The notes under the pieces were generated by a model. It ran no database searches. It was given only the letters and a program-made list of their open reading frames with translations, and was not told the origin of the DNA. Source: Candidatus Anammoximicrobium sp. (GTDB lineage: Bacteria > Planctomycetota > Planctomycetia > Pirellulales > Pirellulaceae). From it: a stretch of DNA of 64,000 nucleotides. The number at the start of each line of letters is the position of its first letter. Position 1 is the first letter of the stretch. The stretch is from assembly GCA_012515235.1 (NCBI GenBank), contig JAAYYU010000018.1:1-64000 (forward strand). The letters are read 5' to 3'. This document shows, piece by piece, positions 32,449-42,352 of the stretch. The position numbers and the translations under genes were made by a program.

Positions 32449-33753
32449 ATGGACAAAACGAGAGTCGCCATTGTCGGTTTTGGAACGGTTGGCACCGGCG
32501 TGGCCCGGTTGTTGTTGGATCACGGCGATCGTACGGCCCGCCATGCGGGACGTACTTTGTGGCTGGAGGCGGTCGTCGACGTCGACACGGTGCGAGTTCG
32601 CGACGTGGAGTTGCCGCAAGGGCTGCTGACGGACGACCTGACCAGGATTACGGGGAATCCCGAAATCGAAGTCGTCGCGCACGTAGTCGGCGGTGTCGAG
32701 CCGGCCCGGACCATCATGCTCAAACTGCTGGAAAGCGGCAAGAATGTCGTCACGTCGAACAAGGCGATGTTGGCCGAACACGGGCCCGAGTTGTTCGACC
32801 GGGCTCGCGAACTGGGACGCTCCATCGCTTTCGAAGCCGCCGTGGCCGGCGGCATCCCGATCATCGCCAACATCAGCCAGTGCCTGTCGGCCAACCAACT
32901 CACTTCGTTGCGTGGCATCCTGAACGGCACCAGCAACTTCATCGTCTCGCAGATGGAAGAGCACGGTACGCCGTACGCCAAGGCGGTCAAGGAAGCCCAG
33001 CGGCGCGGCTATGCCGAACTGGATCCGACCCTGGACGTGGACGGCACCGACGCCGCTCAAAAACTGGCCATCCTCGCCCACCTGGCCTTCGGCGTCCGCG
33101 TCCACTGGAGCCAGATCCCGCGGGTGGGCATCGACAAGTTGGACCCGGCCGATCTGCGGTACGCGCGAGAGCTGGGCTATCGCATCAAGCTGCTGGCGGT
33201 CGCCAAACTGGCCGACGAAGGCCTGGAATTGCACGTGTCGCCGACGCTGGTCCGCGTCGGACGCCCGCTGGCCGAGGTGCGAGAGGCGTACAATGCGATC
33301 AGCGTGGTGGGCGACGCCGTCGGACAGTTGTTCTATCATGGGCTGGGGGCCGGCCAGATGCCCACGGCTTCCGCCGTGGTGGCCGACATGATCGATACCG
33401 CGGTGGGCCGGACCGGGATCACGTTCAAGACGTTGGAGTTGTGGTCCAATCGCGAATCCCCCGTCACGATCCGGGACTTCTCCAAGCTGCCGTCTCGCTA
33501 CTACCTGCGGTTCACGGTCGAGGACCGGCCCGGCGTCCTGGCGCAAATCGCGGGCGTGCTCGGCGAACATCATATCTCCATCGCCTCGGTGATCCAGCAC
33601 GAACACGCGCCGGACGGGGAAGCCAACACGGTGCCCCTGGTGATCATGACCCACTCGGCTGTCGAAGGCGACGCCGCCGCCTCGACCAAGGAAATCGACC
33701 GCTTGCCGTGCGTCCACGGCAAAAGCGTGCGGATGCGCGTGCTGGTCGACTGA
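32449..33753 (+). CDS. hom: Homoserine dehydrogenase
   Basis: A 434-residue NAD(P)-dependent enzyme that reduces aspartate semialdehyde to homoserine for threonine and methionine synthesis. VAIVGFGTVGTGVARLLLDH is the Rossmann nucleotide loop. NVVTSNKAMLAEHGPELF and AVAGGIPIIANISQCLS carry the catalytic-domain residues. GILNGTSNFIVSQM and AELDPTLDVDGTDAAQKLAI are the PROSITE-like core. The last 80 residues (YLRFTVEDRPGVLAQIAGVL, HISIASVIQHE) are an ACT domain, suggesting feedback control by threonine. Length is typical of the bacterial ACT-bearing form. Confidence 0.94.
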   Translation: MDKTRVAIVGFGTVGTGVARLLLDHGDRTARHAGRTLWLEAVVDVDTVRVRDVELPQGLLTDDLTRITGNPEIEVVAHVVGGVEPARTIMLKLLESGKNVVTSNKAMLAEHGPELFDRARELGRSIAFEAAVAGGIPIIANISQCLSANQLTSLRGILNGTSNFIVSQMEEHGTPYAKAVKEAQRRGYAELDPTLDVDGTDAAQKLAILAHLAFGVRVHWSQIPRVGIDKLDPADLRYARELGYRIKLLAVAKLADEGLELHVSPTLVRVGRPLAEVREAYNAISVVGDAVGQLFYHGLGAGQMPTASAVVADMIDTAVGRTGITFKTLELWSNRESPVTIRDFSKLPSRYYLRFTVEDRPGVLAQIAGVLGEHHISIASVIQHEHAPDGEANTVPLVIMTHSAVEGDAAASTKEIDRLPCVHGKSVRMRVLVD

Positions 33754-33860
33754 ACCCCGTCGCAGAAGAACGAGGTGCAGGACGCGGACGGAGGCCGCCG
33801 CCGCTGTCCGGAGTTGGTCCAGTCGCCGTGCGAAGACGGCGCCTGCGCGGAGAAAAAAAT

Positions 33861-33905
33861 CGTGACTTGATCAACGACGCGCAACAGGCGCCAAAATCCC
33901 GCTTG
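33861..33905. repeat. Solo right arm of repeat R1
   Basis: TCGTGACTTGATCAACGACG and the following CCAAAATCCCGCTTG resemble the right arm of R1 copies 2 and 3 (CCGTGACTTC, CAACGACGCGG, GAAATCCCGTTTGG) without the palindromic core. An 18-base piece, GGCGCCAAAATCCCGCTT, recurs at 36188-36205. It is an eroded or partial copy downstream of hom. Confidence 0.5.
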
Positions 33906-34029
33906 ATGCCGGCCATCGGCGGCCGGCGTTTTACGGCACCGGCGGCCAGCATCGTGTCGCTCGACTGCTGCCGGACCGACGTTTCTCGAACGCGGTCGGC
34001 GGTTTCTCGAACCGGGTCGGCAGCTCAGG

Positions 34030-35604
34030 TCAGTCGAGGAATCCCACCAGTTCCTGGCTGCGGCTGGGTTGCTGCAGTTTGCGGACTGCCTTGGCTTCGA
34101 TCTGCCGGATGCGTTCGCGGGTGACCTTGAAGATGTGCCCGACTTCTTCCAGCGTATAGCTATAGCCGTCTCCCAGGCCGTAGCGCAGCTTGATGATCTC
34201 GCGTTCGCGGTAGCTGAGCGTCTTCAGTACCTTGTTGATGCGCGTCCGCAACATGTCCTGCGAAGCTCCGGTCGCCGGGCTCTCCGCGGCACCGTCCGGC
34301 AGCAGATCGCCGAAATGGCTATCTTCGCTGTTGCCCACGGGGCGGTCGAGGCTGATGGGGTAACGGCTCATCGCGAGCACTCGGCGGGCTTCCTCCACCG
34401 TCGTTTCCGCCCGGCGGGCGACCTCTTCCAGTGTCGGCTCGCGGCCCTTCTCCTGCAGCAACTGCCGGGACACGTTCCGCACGCGGGACATCGTTTCGAC
34501 CATGTGCACCGGAATGCGGATCGTGCGGCTTTGGTCGGCTACCGCGCGCGTAATCGCCTGGCGGATCCACCAAGTCGCATACGTACAGAACTTGAACCCG
34601 CGGCGATACTCGAACTTGTCCACCGCCCGCATCAGGCCCGCGTTGCCCTCCTGAATCAGGTCCAGGAAACTGAGCCCTCGATTCCGGTACTTCTTGGCGA
34701 TGGAGACCACCAGACGCAGGTTGCCCTCGGACAACTCGCGCTTGGCCTGCTGGTACTCGGAGTACACCACTTTCAAGAAGGTGATGCGGTTGGCCAGACT
34801 GCGAGGCGTCTCCTGCGTGGCCCGGAGGATGTTGCGATACTCCCTGAGCCACTTTTCGCGTTCCTCGGGCGACTTGCGGTCCCGTTTCATTCCCTGCAGA
34901 TTGGCCTGCAGTTCCTGCAGACGCTTGGAGAACTGTTCCAGGATCGGGATGTACTGCTCGATCTTCTGGGTTCGCAGACCCAATTCCTCGATCAGTCGCA
35001 CCGCCCGGCGCCGGCGACGGGACAACCGCACCCAAGCATCGCGGCGGCGCTTCTTGGGAAACGACTTGCCCAAGGCCACGCGATAATCGTGCCGGTTGCG
35101 TTTCAATAGCACTTCCACCGTCCGCAAATTATGCGGAATACGGCCTAGGATCTGCTCCTTCTCCAGACGGTCTGTCACGGACACCTGCACCGTACGGTCG
35201 AAAGGCAGTTCGCCGTCGTGGACCCGTCTCAGGGTGCGAAACGCGGCCTGAATCACGTGGTCGCATTCCAGCAATTTGGCCCGAAAGCGGCGGCGCGTGA
35301 CTTCGATCCGGCGCGCCAAGCGAATTTCTTCCGTTCGAGTCAACAGCGGAATCTCGCCCATTTGGGTCAGATACATGCGGACGGGATCGTCCGACCACGT
35401 TTCCGTGTCGTCCTCGATGCCCGCCAGTAGGTCTTCATCTTCCTTGAGTTCCTGGCCTTCCGGTTCCGCCTCCGTCGGCGGTTCCATCAAATCGTCGTCG
35501 TCGCTGTCGTCCACTTCCTCCAGCGGCAGGCTGCGCAGACTTTCCTCATCGTCCGGGGTTCGAATAACTTCGTCTTCAAACTCTTCAAGCAGTGCGTCGT
35601 ACAA
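34030..35604 (-). CDS. rpoD: Sigma-70 family RNA polymerase sigma factor (RpoD-like)
   Basis: About 524 residues. The N-terminal 75 residues are strongly acidic (region 1.1-like). [20 protein letters not shown] is region 1.2. A non-conserved charged segment (about 110-270) follows. Region 2 is [40 protein letters not shown] and [16 protein letters not shown]. Region 3 is [20 protein letters not shown]. Region 4 is [20 protein letters not shown] and [15 protein letters not shown], the -35-binding HTH. This is a primary-type sigma factor; whether it is the housekeeping one cannot be told. A GTG at 35619 opens the frame, but TTG at 35604, seven bases after AGGAG, is the better start. Confidence 0.9.
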   Translation of the reverse strand: MYDALLEEFEDEVIRTPDDEESLRSLPLEEVDDSDDDDLMEPPTEAEPEGQELKEDEDLLAGIEDDTETWSDDPVRMYLTQMGEIPLLTRTEEIRLARRIEVTRRRFRAKLLECDHVIQAAFRTLRRVHDGELPFDRTVQVSVTDRLEKEQILGRIPHNLRTVEVLLKRNRHDYRVALGKSFPKKRRRDAWVRLSRRRRRAVRLIEELGLRTQKIEQYIPILEQFSKRLQELQANLQGMKRDRKSPEEREKWLREYRNILRATQETPRSLANRITFLKVVYSEYQQAKRELSEGNLRLVVSIAKKYRNRGLSFLDLIQEGNAGLMRAVDKFEYRRGFKFCTYATWWIRQAITRAVADQSRTIRIPVHMVETMSRVRNVSRQLLQEKGREPTLEEVARRAETTVEEARRVLAMSRYPISLDRPVGNSEDSHFGDLLPDGAAESPATGASQDMLRTRINKVLKTLSYREREIIKLRYGLGDGYSYTLEEVGHIFKVTRERIRQIEAKAVRKLQQPSRSQELVGFLD

Positions 35605-36290
35605 GGCAGTACTCCTCACCTACACTCCGTTTAAGAACAAACAGCGGGACGGGAACACGAGAAGACGGCTTCCTCCTTTCAATAGAAACTCAATCGCGAC
35701 GCAAAAACTGGACAACGACGACCCGTTTCGATGATCCATTTCCTGCTGAAACCGGAATTGCTTGCGTCTGGCATCATGACGATTTGTGTCTCCGAATCTG
35801 ATCTGGGCAACCAATTCTACCACCCGTACAGGAGCTGTTTTCTCCAAGTGGAAAATTGGAAAGAAATTACGCGCTGTCCGCGAATAGGGTCCGCATGCAT
35901 CTTGCCCAGATTCGCCACTCTTCCAGTCGGGAAGGATCACGCCCACGGGCTTCCGGTCACAGCGAGTTCGCATGCCTTCTTTAGGGGGCGGAGATAGACT
36001 GCTGTTTGCGCGTTGCAGGAGCGAACTGGCCGCCGGGGCGTTTGAATAGATTTTAACTGGGCGGATCGCAAGGTCCAGAGGTTTAAGCGAAAAAGATGGA
36101 ATAAACTGTCGTTGAACGAGGCCGCTTTGCTTGTGTTGCTCGGGTCGGACTCGGCGGCTACGATGATGGCCTGCTCAGGAATCCCGTGGCGCCAAAATCC
36201 CGCTTTTGGGGGAACGCTTCGGTCTCTCTTGACCGAGGGACTTCTGAGCGGCCACGTTCAGAGCAGGCCTGTATGGTGAGACAGGAGGCG
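35605..36290. other. Gene-free region upstream of the sigma factor
   Basis: About 690 bp of lower-GC DNA between the sigma-factor gene and the divergent SDR gene. It must hold the promoters of both. I see no convincing coding sequence; the small open frames (for example 35731-35997) lack ribosome-binding sites and family resemblance. Bases 36188-36205 match part of an R1 arm fragment at 33887-33903. Confidence 0.45.
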
Positions 36291-37076
36291 ATGGTGTCCG
36301 GAGTAGATCTGCGAGGAAAAACGGCCGTTGTCACGGGAGCCAGCCTGGGCATCGGACGCGCGACGGCCTTGGCCCTCGGCCGGGCCGGCGCCAACGTGGT
36401 GGTGAACTACCGTTCTCATGACGAGCAAGCCGAGGAGGTGGTGCAGTCGATCTGCCAGGCGGGTTCGCCAGCGATCCGAGTCCAGGCTGACGTGGCCGAT
36501 CAGGCGGCGGTCGAACGAATGACCGCGATGGCCGCCGAGCGATTTGGGTCGGTGGATATCGCGGTGAGCAATGCGGCGTACAGCGTGCGGGAAGTGTTCT
36601 ACCACGCGGACATGGACAAGTTCCGACGGACCATCGACGTGACGATGTGGGGCGCTTTTCACCTGCTGCGGTCAGCTGTCCAACAGATGATTCGCCAAGG
36701 GACCGCCGGAACGGTCGTCGTCGTCAGTTCACCGCACGCCACCATCCCGTTTCCCACGGCGATGGCCTACAATATGGCCAAAGCAGCCATCGATCAGATG
36801 GCAAAAACCGCGGCGCTCGAAGTCGCCAGATTCGGTATTCGGGTAAATATCATCCATCCCGGTTGGATCGACACCCCCGGAGAACGCCGGTTCTCTTCCG
36901 AGGAGGCCTTGCAGACCGGCGGAGCGGCCATCCCCCTGGGACGACTCGGCACGTCGGAGGAAATCGCTGAAGCAATCCTCGTCCTGTGCGATTCCAAGCA
37001 TTCGTACATGACAGGGGCCACGCTGCTGGTCGACGGCGGAATCAGTCTGCCGTGGCGATCGCTGCCGATGGAATAG
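36291..37076 (+). CDS. Short-chain dehydrogenase/reductase (SDR)
   Basis: A 261-residue classical SDR. The ATG at 36291 follows AGGAGGCG closely; an ATG at 36273 is also in frame. TAVVTGASLGIGRATALALG is the TGxxxGxG cofactor loop. QADVADQAAV and VDIAVSNAAY (NAA motif) follow. The catalytic Ser lies in VVVSSPHATIPFP, and the Tyr-Lys in AYNMAKAAIDQMAK. The C-terminal GRLGTSEEIAEAILVLCDS and YMTGATLLVDGGISLPWRS are typical of 3-oxoacyl-ACP reductase or glucose dehydrogenase-like members. The Arg in NYRSHDEQ suggests NADPH. Substrate unknown. It is a monocistronic gene by position. Confidence 0.9.
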   Translation: MVSGVDLRGKTAVVTGASLGIGRATALALGRAGANVVVNYRSHDEQAEEVVQSICQAGSPAIRVQADVADQAAVERMTAMAAERFGSVDIAVSNAAYSVREVFYHADMDKFRRTIDVTMWGAFHLLRSAVQQMIRQGTAGTVVVVSSPHATIPFPTAMAYNMAKAAIDQMAKTAALEVARFGIRVNIIHPGWIDTPGERRFSSEEALQTGGAAIPLGRLGTSEEIAEAILVLCDSKHSYMTGATLLVDGGISLPWRSLPME

Positions 37077-37250
37077 GCTCAACCGCGGCAGGAGACCCGG
37101 CCAACGGCGGGCGTCGGCCCGCCCGTTCTGCCAGCGCTATTGGGGATTCGACGGCTGCACGTTTTCCGCGCCTCGCGTGAGATCCGCGAAACCGCAGTAG
37201 AGATTCAGGACCAGAGAGATCCACGAGGAAATCGTCTGCTTCGCCACCAG

Positions 37251-37343
37251 GCTGGCAAACAGCGGGGTGGCCGAAGAACGCGCGGCGGGACGGTGTCTGG
37301 TTCTGAACATGGCTTCACGCTGGCAAACAGCGGGGTGGCCGAA
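37251..37343. repeat. Direct repeat of 25 bp, two copies
   Basis: GCTGGCAAACAGCGGGGTGG followed by CCGAA occurs at 37251-37275 and again at 37319-37343, spaced 68 bases apart, in the non-coding DNA just past malQ. The interval between SDR and malQ holds no gene that I can see. Confidence 0.7.
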
Positions 37344-37371
37344 ATCCAAAAAGTTGTTTTGGCCACCGGTT

Positions 37372-39174
37372 CTACGGGGTAGGGGCCCTGCCCGTCGGGC
37401 ATTTTTGCAGCGACTTGCTGAGTTCTTGGCCTTCCGCGTCCTGGTCGAGGCGTCTTGCTCGCAGAGCCCACGCCAGGGCGAGGCCAAGGTCGGGCGCTTC
37501 GCCTCGGTCGCGGGCGTCCCGATAGGCTGCGTCGAAATCGGCAGGGGCGCGGAGACTCCAATTGGCCGGATCCGCGACCCCCGGCCGGTTGTAGACTTTG
37601 CGCAAGCCGAACAGGTCGGCCCAGAAGATCAGCACGTTGCGCGCCGGGCCGCAGAACAGGTCGGCGAACATTGCCGTCAGCAGAGCGGTCTGGTCTTCCG
37701 CCAGCCGCGTTTGCAGGGCCACTCGTTCCTGGGGGCCCGTCGCCAAACGGGCCGCCAGATAGGCGGCGCGGCGATTCCATTCGTCCGTGCCCTGCCATGT
37801 CTCCAGCACCGCGCGGAGAGGTGGCGTGTCGTGGTTGCCCAACATGATCCAGTCCTGGGGCGGCGCCTGATCGCTGCGATAGGGATCCTGCGGGTCCCGG
37901 ACGTTGGCCTTTTGGATCACGCGGAAACGCCCCAGCCCGTGCCGTGCCAGCGCTTCGGCCAGCGGTCGGGGGCAGGTTGAAAGCACCTCGACCATCAAGT
38001 CGGGCGTGCCGCCTCCGTGGGCTTGCACTCGCCGCACGATCAGGTCGAACGGGCGCGCGTACTGAGCGAGTTGACCTGGTTCGAGAGCATGCACCCAGTT
38101 GTCCGCGTGACGCGGCTGCGAGCGATCGATCTGGTCGCTGTGGACGCGGGCATAAGCCGCCAGGGCGGGATGGTCCGGCAGGTCGGGCGATTCGTACAGC
38201 CGGGCCCCGTTTTGCACCGCGTGCAAGGGATCGGGATCGTCCGTGCGGTAGACCCAGGGGCAGACCCAGCCGTGCGGATGGTCGATCCGCAAGCCGTCAT
38301 GATCCTGCAGGATCGCGTCCAACCGCATGGCCGCGTACCGCCACGCTTCGCCGTCGGGCCCCAGTTTTTCCGGGTTCAGCAGGGGATAGCCCCAGGGCTG
38401 GCCGTCCGGATTCGTGCGACTCGGCGGCGCCCCCATCGCGTAGCCCGCCAGAAACAGATCGCGAAACAAGAACTGTTCGCGATGACTGGTGCCAATCGCC
38501 AGATCGCCGTACACGCGCAGCCCCAGCCGGCGGGCATGGCTGCGAAACGCGGCGTGCTGCTCGCGGACCAACCACTGGGACACCAGGAAGCTCCAGGCGG
38601 CGTCGTGGTGCGGAGGCGGCTCGGGCGGCCAACGACGCCAATCGTCGTGTCCCGCGGCGGCGGCCTGGGCCTCGTACCCAGCCTCGGCCGCCAACCAGGG
38701 AGCCGTCTGCTGCAACTGCGTGACTCCCGCGGCCACCGCGGCGTCGTTTCGAGCGAGGGCCGCCACGGACTCCAACAGCCGGCGTTGCGTCGTCCAGGCG
38801 TAAGCATACGCCGCCCCTGCGCCGGACGGCCGATTTTCCACGGCAGCGGCAAGCCGCCGAGTGTCCAACAGGCCTCTTTCGCACAACGGCCTCAGAGCGA
38901 TGTGACACGGGTTGCGCGACAGGGCCGTCGCGTCGTAGGGCGACGGGTTGGTGCGGCTGGTGATCCCTGCCGGCCCCAGCGCCACGCCGGTAAAGCCCAG
39001 GCCGGCCAGCCACGCGATCAGCGCCCAACCTTGGTCCGAATACGGCGTCCCGTGTCCGATGTCGTCGTGCGCGGGCGGAAAACTCGCCTGATGGATCGAC
39101 AGCACGAGCCGTTCGATTCCCAGTCGTGCCAGCGCCGCGCGGATTGCCTGCTGAGAGGCCGGTGTTGATGACAT
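37372..39174 (-). CDS. malQ: 4-alpha-glucanotransferase (amylomaltase, GH77)
   Basis: A 600-residue GH77 enzyme that transfers glucan segments between alpha-1,4-glucans, releasing glucose. GYAMGAPPSRTNPDGQPWG and YPLLNPEKLGPDGEAWRYAA match the PPDxFSxxGQxWGxP block of the family. The catalytic residues are the Asp in HDGLRIDHPHGW, the Glu in DLMVEVLSTC and the Asp in LGNHDTPPLRA. The start at 39174 follows AAGGAGA. It is the last gene of the five-gene trehalose/glycogen series, 76 bases after treY. The sequence is rather divergent from E. coli MalQ and has no N-terminal carbohydrate-binding module. Confidence 0.85.
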   Translation of the reverse strand: MSSTPASQQAIRAALARLGIERLVLSIHQASFPPAHDDIGHGTPYSDQGWALIAWLAGLGFTGVALGPAGITSRTNPSPYDATALSRNPCHIALRPLCERGLLDTRRLAAAVENRPSGAGAAYAYAWTTQRRLLESVAALARNDAAVAAGVTQLQQTAPWLAAEAGYEAQAAAAGHDDWRRWPPEPPPHHDAAWSFLVSQWLVREQHAAFRSHARRLGLRVYGDLAIGTSHREQFLFRDLFLAGYAMGAPPSRTNPDGQPWGYPLLNPEKLGPDGEAWRYAAMRLDAILQDHDGLRIDHPHGWVCPWVYRTDDPDPLHAVQNGARLYESPDLPDHPALAAYARVHSDQIDRSQPRHADNWVHALEPGQLAQYARPFDLIVRRVQAHGGGTPDLMVEVLSTCPRPLAEALARHGLGRFRVIQKANVRDPQDPYRSDQAPPQDWIMLGNHDTPPLRAVLETWQGTDEWNRRAAYLAARLATGPQERVALQTRLAEDQTALLTAMFADLFCGPARNVLIFWADLFGLRKVYNRPGVADPANWSLRAPADFDAAYRDARDRGEAPDLGLALAWALRARRLDQDAEGQELSKSLQKCPTGRAPTP

Positions 39175-39250
39175 TCGCGTCTCCTTGGGAAGCCGGGATG
39201 ATTCTACTTCCACCTTCGTCGCGGAAGAGCCAAGGGGCGGTTCCGAGGGC

Positions 39251-42200
39251 TCACCGCTGGCGGCTGACCAGCAGCGCCGCGGGGAACGAACGAAGGAGTT
39301 GACTGACGGCCAGCGTGCCGTCACCTTCCGCGGCCGAAGGCGCGCCCGTCAAAACGCAGGTCCAGCGGCGATTCCACAGCGGTTCCGGCAACCGGATTTC
39401 GGTGCCCGACCAGACGGGCTCACCCAGCGGAGCGTCGCCAGGATTGGCGACGAGCGTTGTGGTGAGCCTGGGGACGAGCACCAGGGCCGCGTCGGCGGAC
39501 GAACCGCCGTCGGTCGAGGCCGGGAAACCGGAAGCCATTCTCGCGTACGCCAGGACGTGGCCTTGAGCAGGTCCGTCGGCCTCCAGGGCGATGTACTCGT
39601 TCGCTGCAAACAGCTGGGGATGATCGCGGCGGGCCGCCAGCGCACAGCGAATCAGGTGGAGCTTGATGCGGCCGTCCTCGGGGTGCTCGACCAGGCTCTG
39701 CAGGAATTCCCGCCGCACTTCGTCCGGGGCCTCGAAACCCGTGATCACTTCGTCCAACAGTTGCCTGCGGCGTTCGTAGTCGACCGGGCGGCGATTGTCG
39801 GGATCCACCAGCGCGAAATTCCACAATTCGTCCCCCTGATACAGATCGGGCGTTCCGGGCGCGGTGAGCTGGATCAACGTGCGGGAGAGACTGTTCCAGA
39901 ACCCGGGCCGGGCGATGCGGGCGACCAGGTGCTGGACATCGGAAAGGAACGGCGAACCGCTGTCGGCCGACAGGAAAAGACTGCGGACGAACGCCACCAG
40001 GGCGTCCTCGTACGTTTGATTCGGGCTCGTCCAGGACGTGTGCGTCTTGGCTTCGCGCGCGGCTTTCAGCATGTACTCTTCGATGCGTTCGCGCAGTTCC
40101 GGCAGGACGGCGGCGGGCGGGGCCTCGGACTGCCGCGGCCCCGGCGCGGGCCACAACCCGACGACGGTTTGATAGAACAGGTACTCGGCGTTTGCGTCCG
40201 GCGCCCGCTTGCCGGCGATCGTCCTGCCGTGTTCGTGGTTCAGACGCCGCCAGCGCGTCACCATGCCGGTCCACAGTTTCGGCAGTTCGGACAGCACGTC
40301 CAGGCGAGCTCGGACATCCGCCGTCCGCTTGGTGTCGTGCGTGGTGACGCACAGCATCGTGCGCGGCCAGTTCGTCGCCCGCAGTCCGTTGGCCCGGTGC
40401 AGGGCCTGTGCCGGGTCCGGGGAGGGCAAGTGCGGTTCGCCGCCAACTTCGTTGAGCGAGACCAGGGGCACATAGGCATAGAAGGCCGTATCTTCGATGC
40501 CTTTCGCCGCTGCCGGGCCCGTGAGCTGCTGGAAACGCTGGATAAAGTTGACGCGCCGGTTGAGTTCGTGCGCGGACAGGCGCGAGGCTCCTTCCAGGAG
40601 CAGGACCTGGCCCAGGAAGTCGATGGCTGCGGGCACAGCGCGGCCGCTGCGGCGAGCGCCTTGCAGGGCGGCCTCCAGATGCCGCCGATCGGCGTCACCG
40701 ATCGTGCTCTGGTTGCTTTCCACGTAAGTGCGATAGACGGGCAAGGCGACCATCAGCTCGACAATGGCCTCGACGAGGTCGTGCTTGGTCAAGGCCGGGA
40801 GGGGGGCTGGAACAACAGCCGCATCGCGGACCAGATCGAGCGTTTGTGCCTGGAGCGCGGCTGGAGGCGCCAAGCCCCCCGGCGGCGCCTCCGCAGCTGC
40901 CGTCGCAGGCGTTTCCTCGGCCCGGCCCGCCGCCGGGGGCGGTCGGCCGCTGTCCCACAGTTGCAGCAAGGCGTCGGCCAGCCGGCCGATCTGGGGCGAG
41001 AGATCGTTGCGCAACACGCGACGTTTTCCCCAAGCGGCGATTTCGGCGAAATGCACCGGCCGGCGGAGCAGGCGGCGATACTGCTCTTCGATCTCCTCGA
41101 ACCCCTGGTCCGACAACAACACTGCCTCGACCTGGTTGAGGAACTCGTAGCCCGTCGTGCCCGATACGGGCCAGTCGCCGGGCAAGTCCTCGTCGGCCGC
41201 CAGGATCTTCTCCACAAACAGCGGGGCAGCGTGCCGGGACCGCGTCGTGTCGGCCAGGACGTCGGCCAGCCGCTTCAAGTAGCCCCGCGGATCGCGTAAC
41301 CCGTCGATGTGATCGATCCGGAGTCCGTCCAGCAAGCCGTCGTTGAACAAGCGGAGAACCAGCGTGTGCGTGGCCTCGAAGACTTGCGGATCCTCTTGCC
41401 GGATCGAAATCAACTCGTTGACGTCGAAGAAACGCCGGTAGTTGATCTTCTGTGCGGCCTCCCGCCAATGGACCAGGCGGTACGGTTGGCCGTCCAGCAG
41501 TTTGCGCAGCCGGCGGCGGCCTTCCTCCCCGCGGCCGAAGCCCTCGGCGGTTTCCTCCGCCCAGCGCTGGATCGTCGGCGACTGGACGACCAGGCGTGCA
41601 AACTCGGCCAGCCGCTCTTCCGTCTCGTCGCGGTCGACGTCGACGTGCCGGCGCAGACGGACGACCAGCTTCGGGAGCTTCCTCAGGCGAGCCAGGATGC
41701 CGGCCAGTTTGTCCAGGACTGGGGCCTGCAGCTCCAGGCGTTGCACGAGACTGCCCCAGCCGAAATCGCAGATCGACGGGATCGTCGCGGGGTCGAGGGG
41801 AAGTGCGTGCTCGAAATAGCGCACCAGGAAGCGGCCCTCCGACCATTCGACGCGAAACTGGTCCTGCGCCAGCACCCGCGCCCGCGATTCGCCCAACACC
41901 GGCAGCAACACGCGGCCCCACATTTCCGGATCCGCCAGCCGCCAGTCGATGTCGAACCAGCGGGCAAACGGGGAACTGCGGCCGTAGGTCAGCACGTCCC
42001 GCCAATACGGATTCTCGATGCTGGCGGCCATGTGGTTGGGGACGATGTCCAGGACAAGCCCCAAGCCGAACTTTCGCAAATCAGCCACGAATCCGGCTAA
42101 TTCGCTCATGTTCCCCACGCTGGGGTTGACGGTCAGAGGATCCACCACGTCGTAACCGTGCAGGCTCGCCTGGCGGGCCCGCAGGATCGGCGATGCGTAC

Positions 42201-42316
42201 ACATGGGTGATTCCCAGGCGGCTGAAGTAGGCAATCAGCGACTGGGCGTCCAGCAGCCGGAATTCCCGGTTGAATTGCAGGCGGTACGTTGCCATCGGCT
42301 GATTGGGGGCGCCCAT
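39251..42316 (-). CDS. treY: Maltooligosyltrehalose synthase TreY
   Basis: A 1021-residue GH13 enzyme that isomerises the reducing-end alpha-1,4 bond of maltodextrins to alpha,alpha-1,1. ATYRLQFNREFRLLDAQSLI and GITHVYASPILRARQASLHG are the diagnostic start. GYDVVDPLTVNPSVG follows. The catalytic Asp is in DGLRIDHIDGLRDPRGYLKR, the Glu in FVEKILAADE, and the third acid in TTHDTKRTADVRAR. It is longer than the roughly 700-770 residues of many TreY proteins, mostly through insertions at about 470-510 (Ala/Pro-rich) and in the C-terminal half. It works with TreZ, and lies 36 bases after treX. Confidence 0.93.
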   Translation of the reverse strand: MGAPNQPMATYRLQFNREFRLLDAQSLIAYFSRLGITHVYASPILRARQASLHGYDVVDPLTVNPSVGNMSELAGFVADLRKFGLGLVLDIVPNHMAASIENPYWRDVLTYGRSSPFARWFDIDWRLADPEMWGRVLLPVLGESRARVLAQDQFRVEWSEGRFLVRYFEHALPLDPATIPSICDFGWGSLVQRLELQAPVLDKLAGILARLRKLPKLVVRLRRHVDVDRDETEERLAEFARLVVQSPTIQRWAEETAEGFGRGEEGRRRLRKLLDGQPYRLVHWREAAQKINYRRFFDVNELISIRQEDPQVFEATHTLVLRLFNDGLLDGLRIDHIDGLRDPRGYLKRLADVLADTTRSRHAAPLFVEKILAADEDLPGDWPVSGTTGYEFLNQVEAVLLSDQGFEEIEEQYRRLLRRPVHFAEIAAWGKRRVLRNDLSPQIGRLADALLQLWDSGRPPPAAGRAEETPATAAAEAPPGGLAPPAALQAQTLDLVRDAAVVPAPLPALTKHDLVEAIVELMVALPVYRTYVESNQSTIGDADRRHLEAALQGARRSGRAVPAAIDFLGQVLLLEGASRLSAHELNRRVNFIQRFQQLTGPAAAKGIEDTAFYAYVPLVSLNEVGGEPHLPSPDPAQALHRANGLRATNWPRTMLCVTTHDTKRTADVRARLDVLSELPKLWTGMVTRWRRLNHEHGRTIAGKRAPDANAEYLFYQTVVGLWPAPGPRQSEAPPAAVLPELRERIEEYMLKAAREAKTHTSWTSPNQTYEDALVAFVRSLFLSADSGSPFLSDVQHLVARIARPGFWNSLSRTLIQLTAPGTPDLYQGDELWNFALVDPDNRRPVDYERRRQLLDEVITGFEAPDEVRREFLQSLVEHPEDGRIKLHLIRCALAARRDHPQLFAANEYIALEADGPAQGHVLAYARMASGFPASTDGGSSADAALVLVPRLTTTLVANPGDAPLGEPVWSGTEIRLPEPLWNRRWTCVLTGAPSAAEGDGTLAVSQLLRSFPAALLVSRQR

Positions 42317-42352
42317 TTGCTGTTTCTCCTTCGCTTCCGCCGGAGGCGCAAA

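Noticed and set aside
37106-37123. Terminator hairpin after the SDR gene
   Set aside because: GGCGGGC/GCCCGCC pairs well but no T-run follows, and such GC-rich pairing is expected by chance here.
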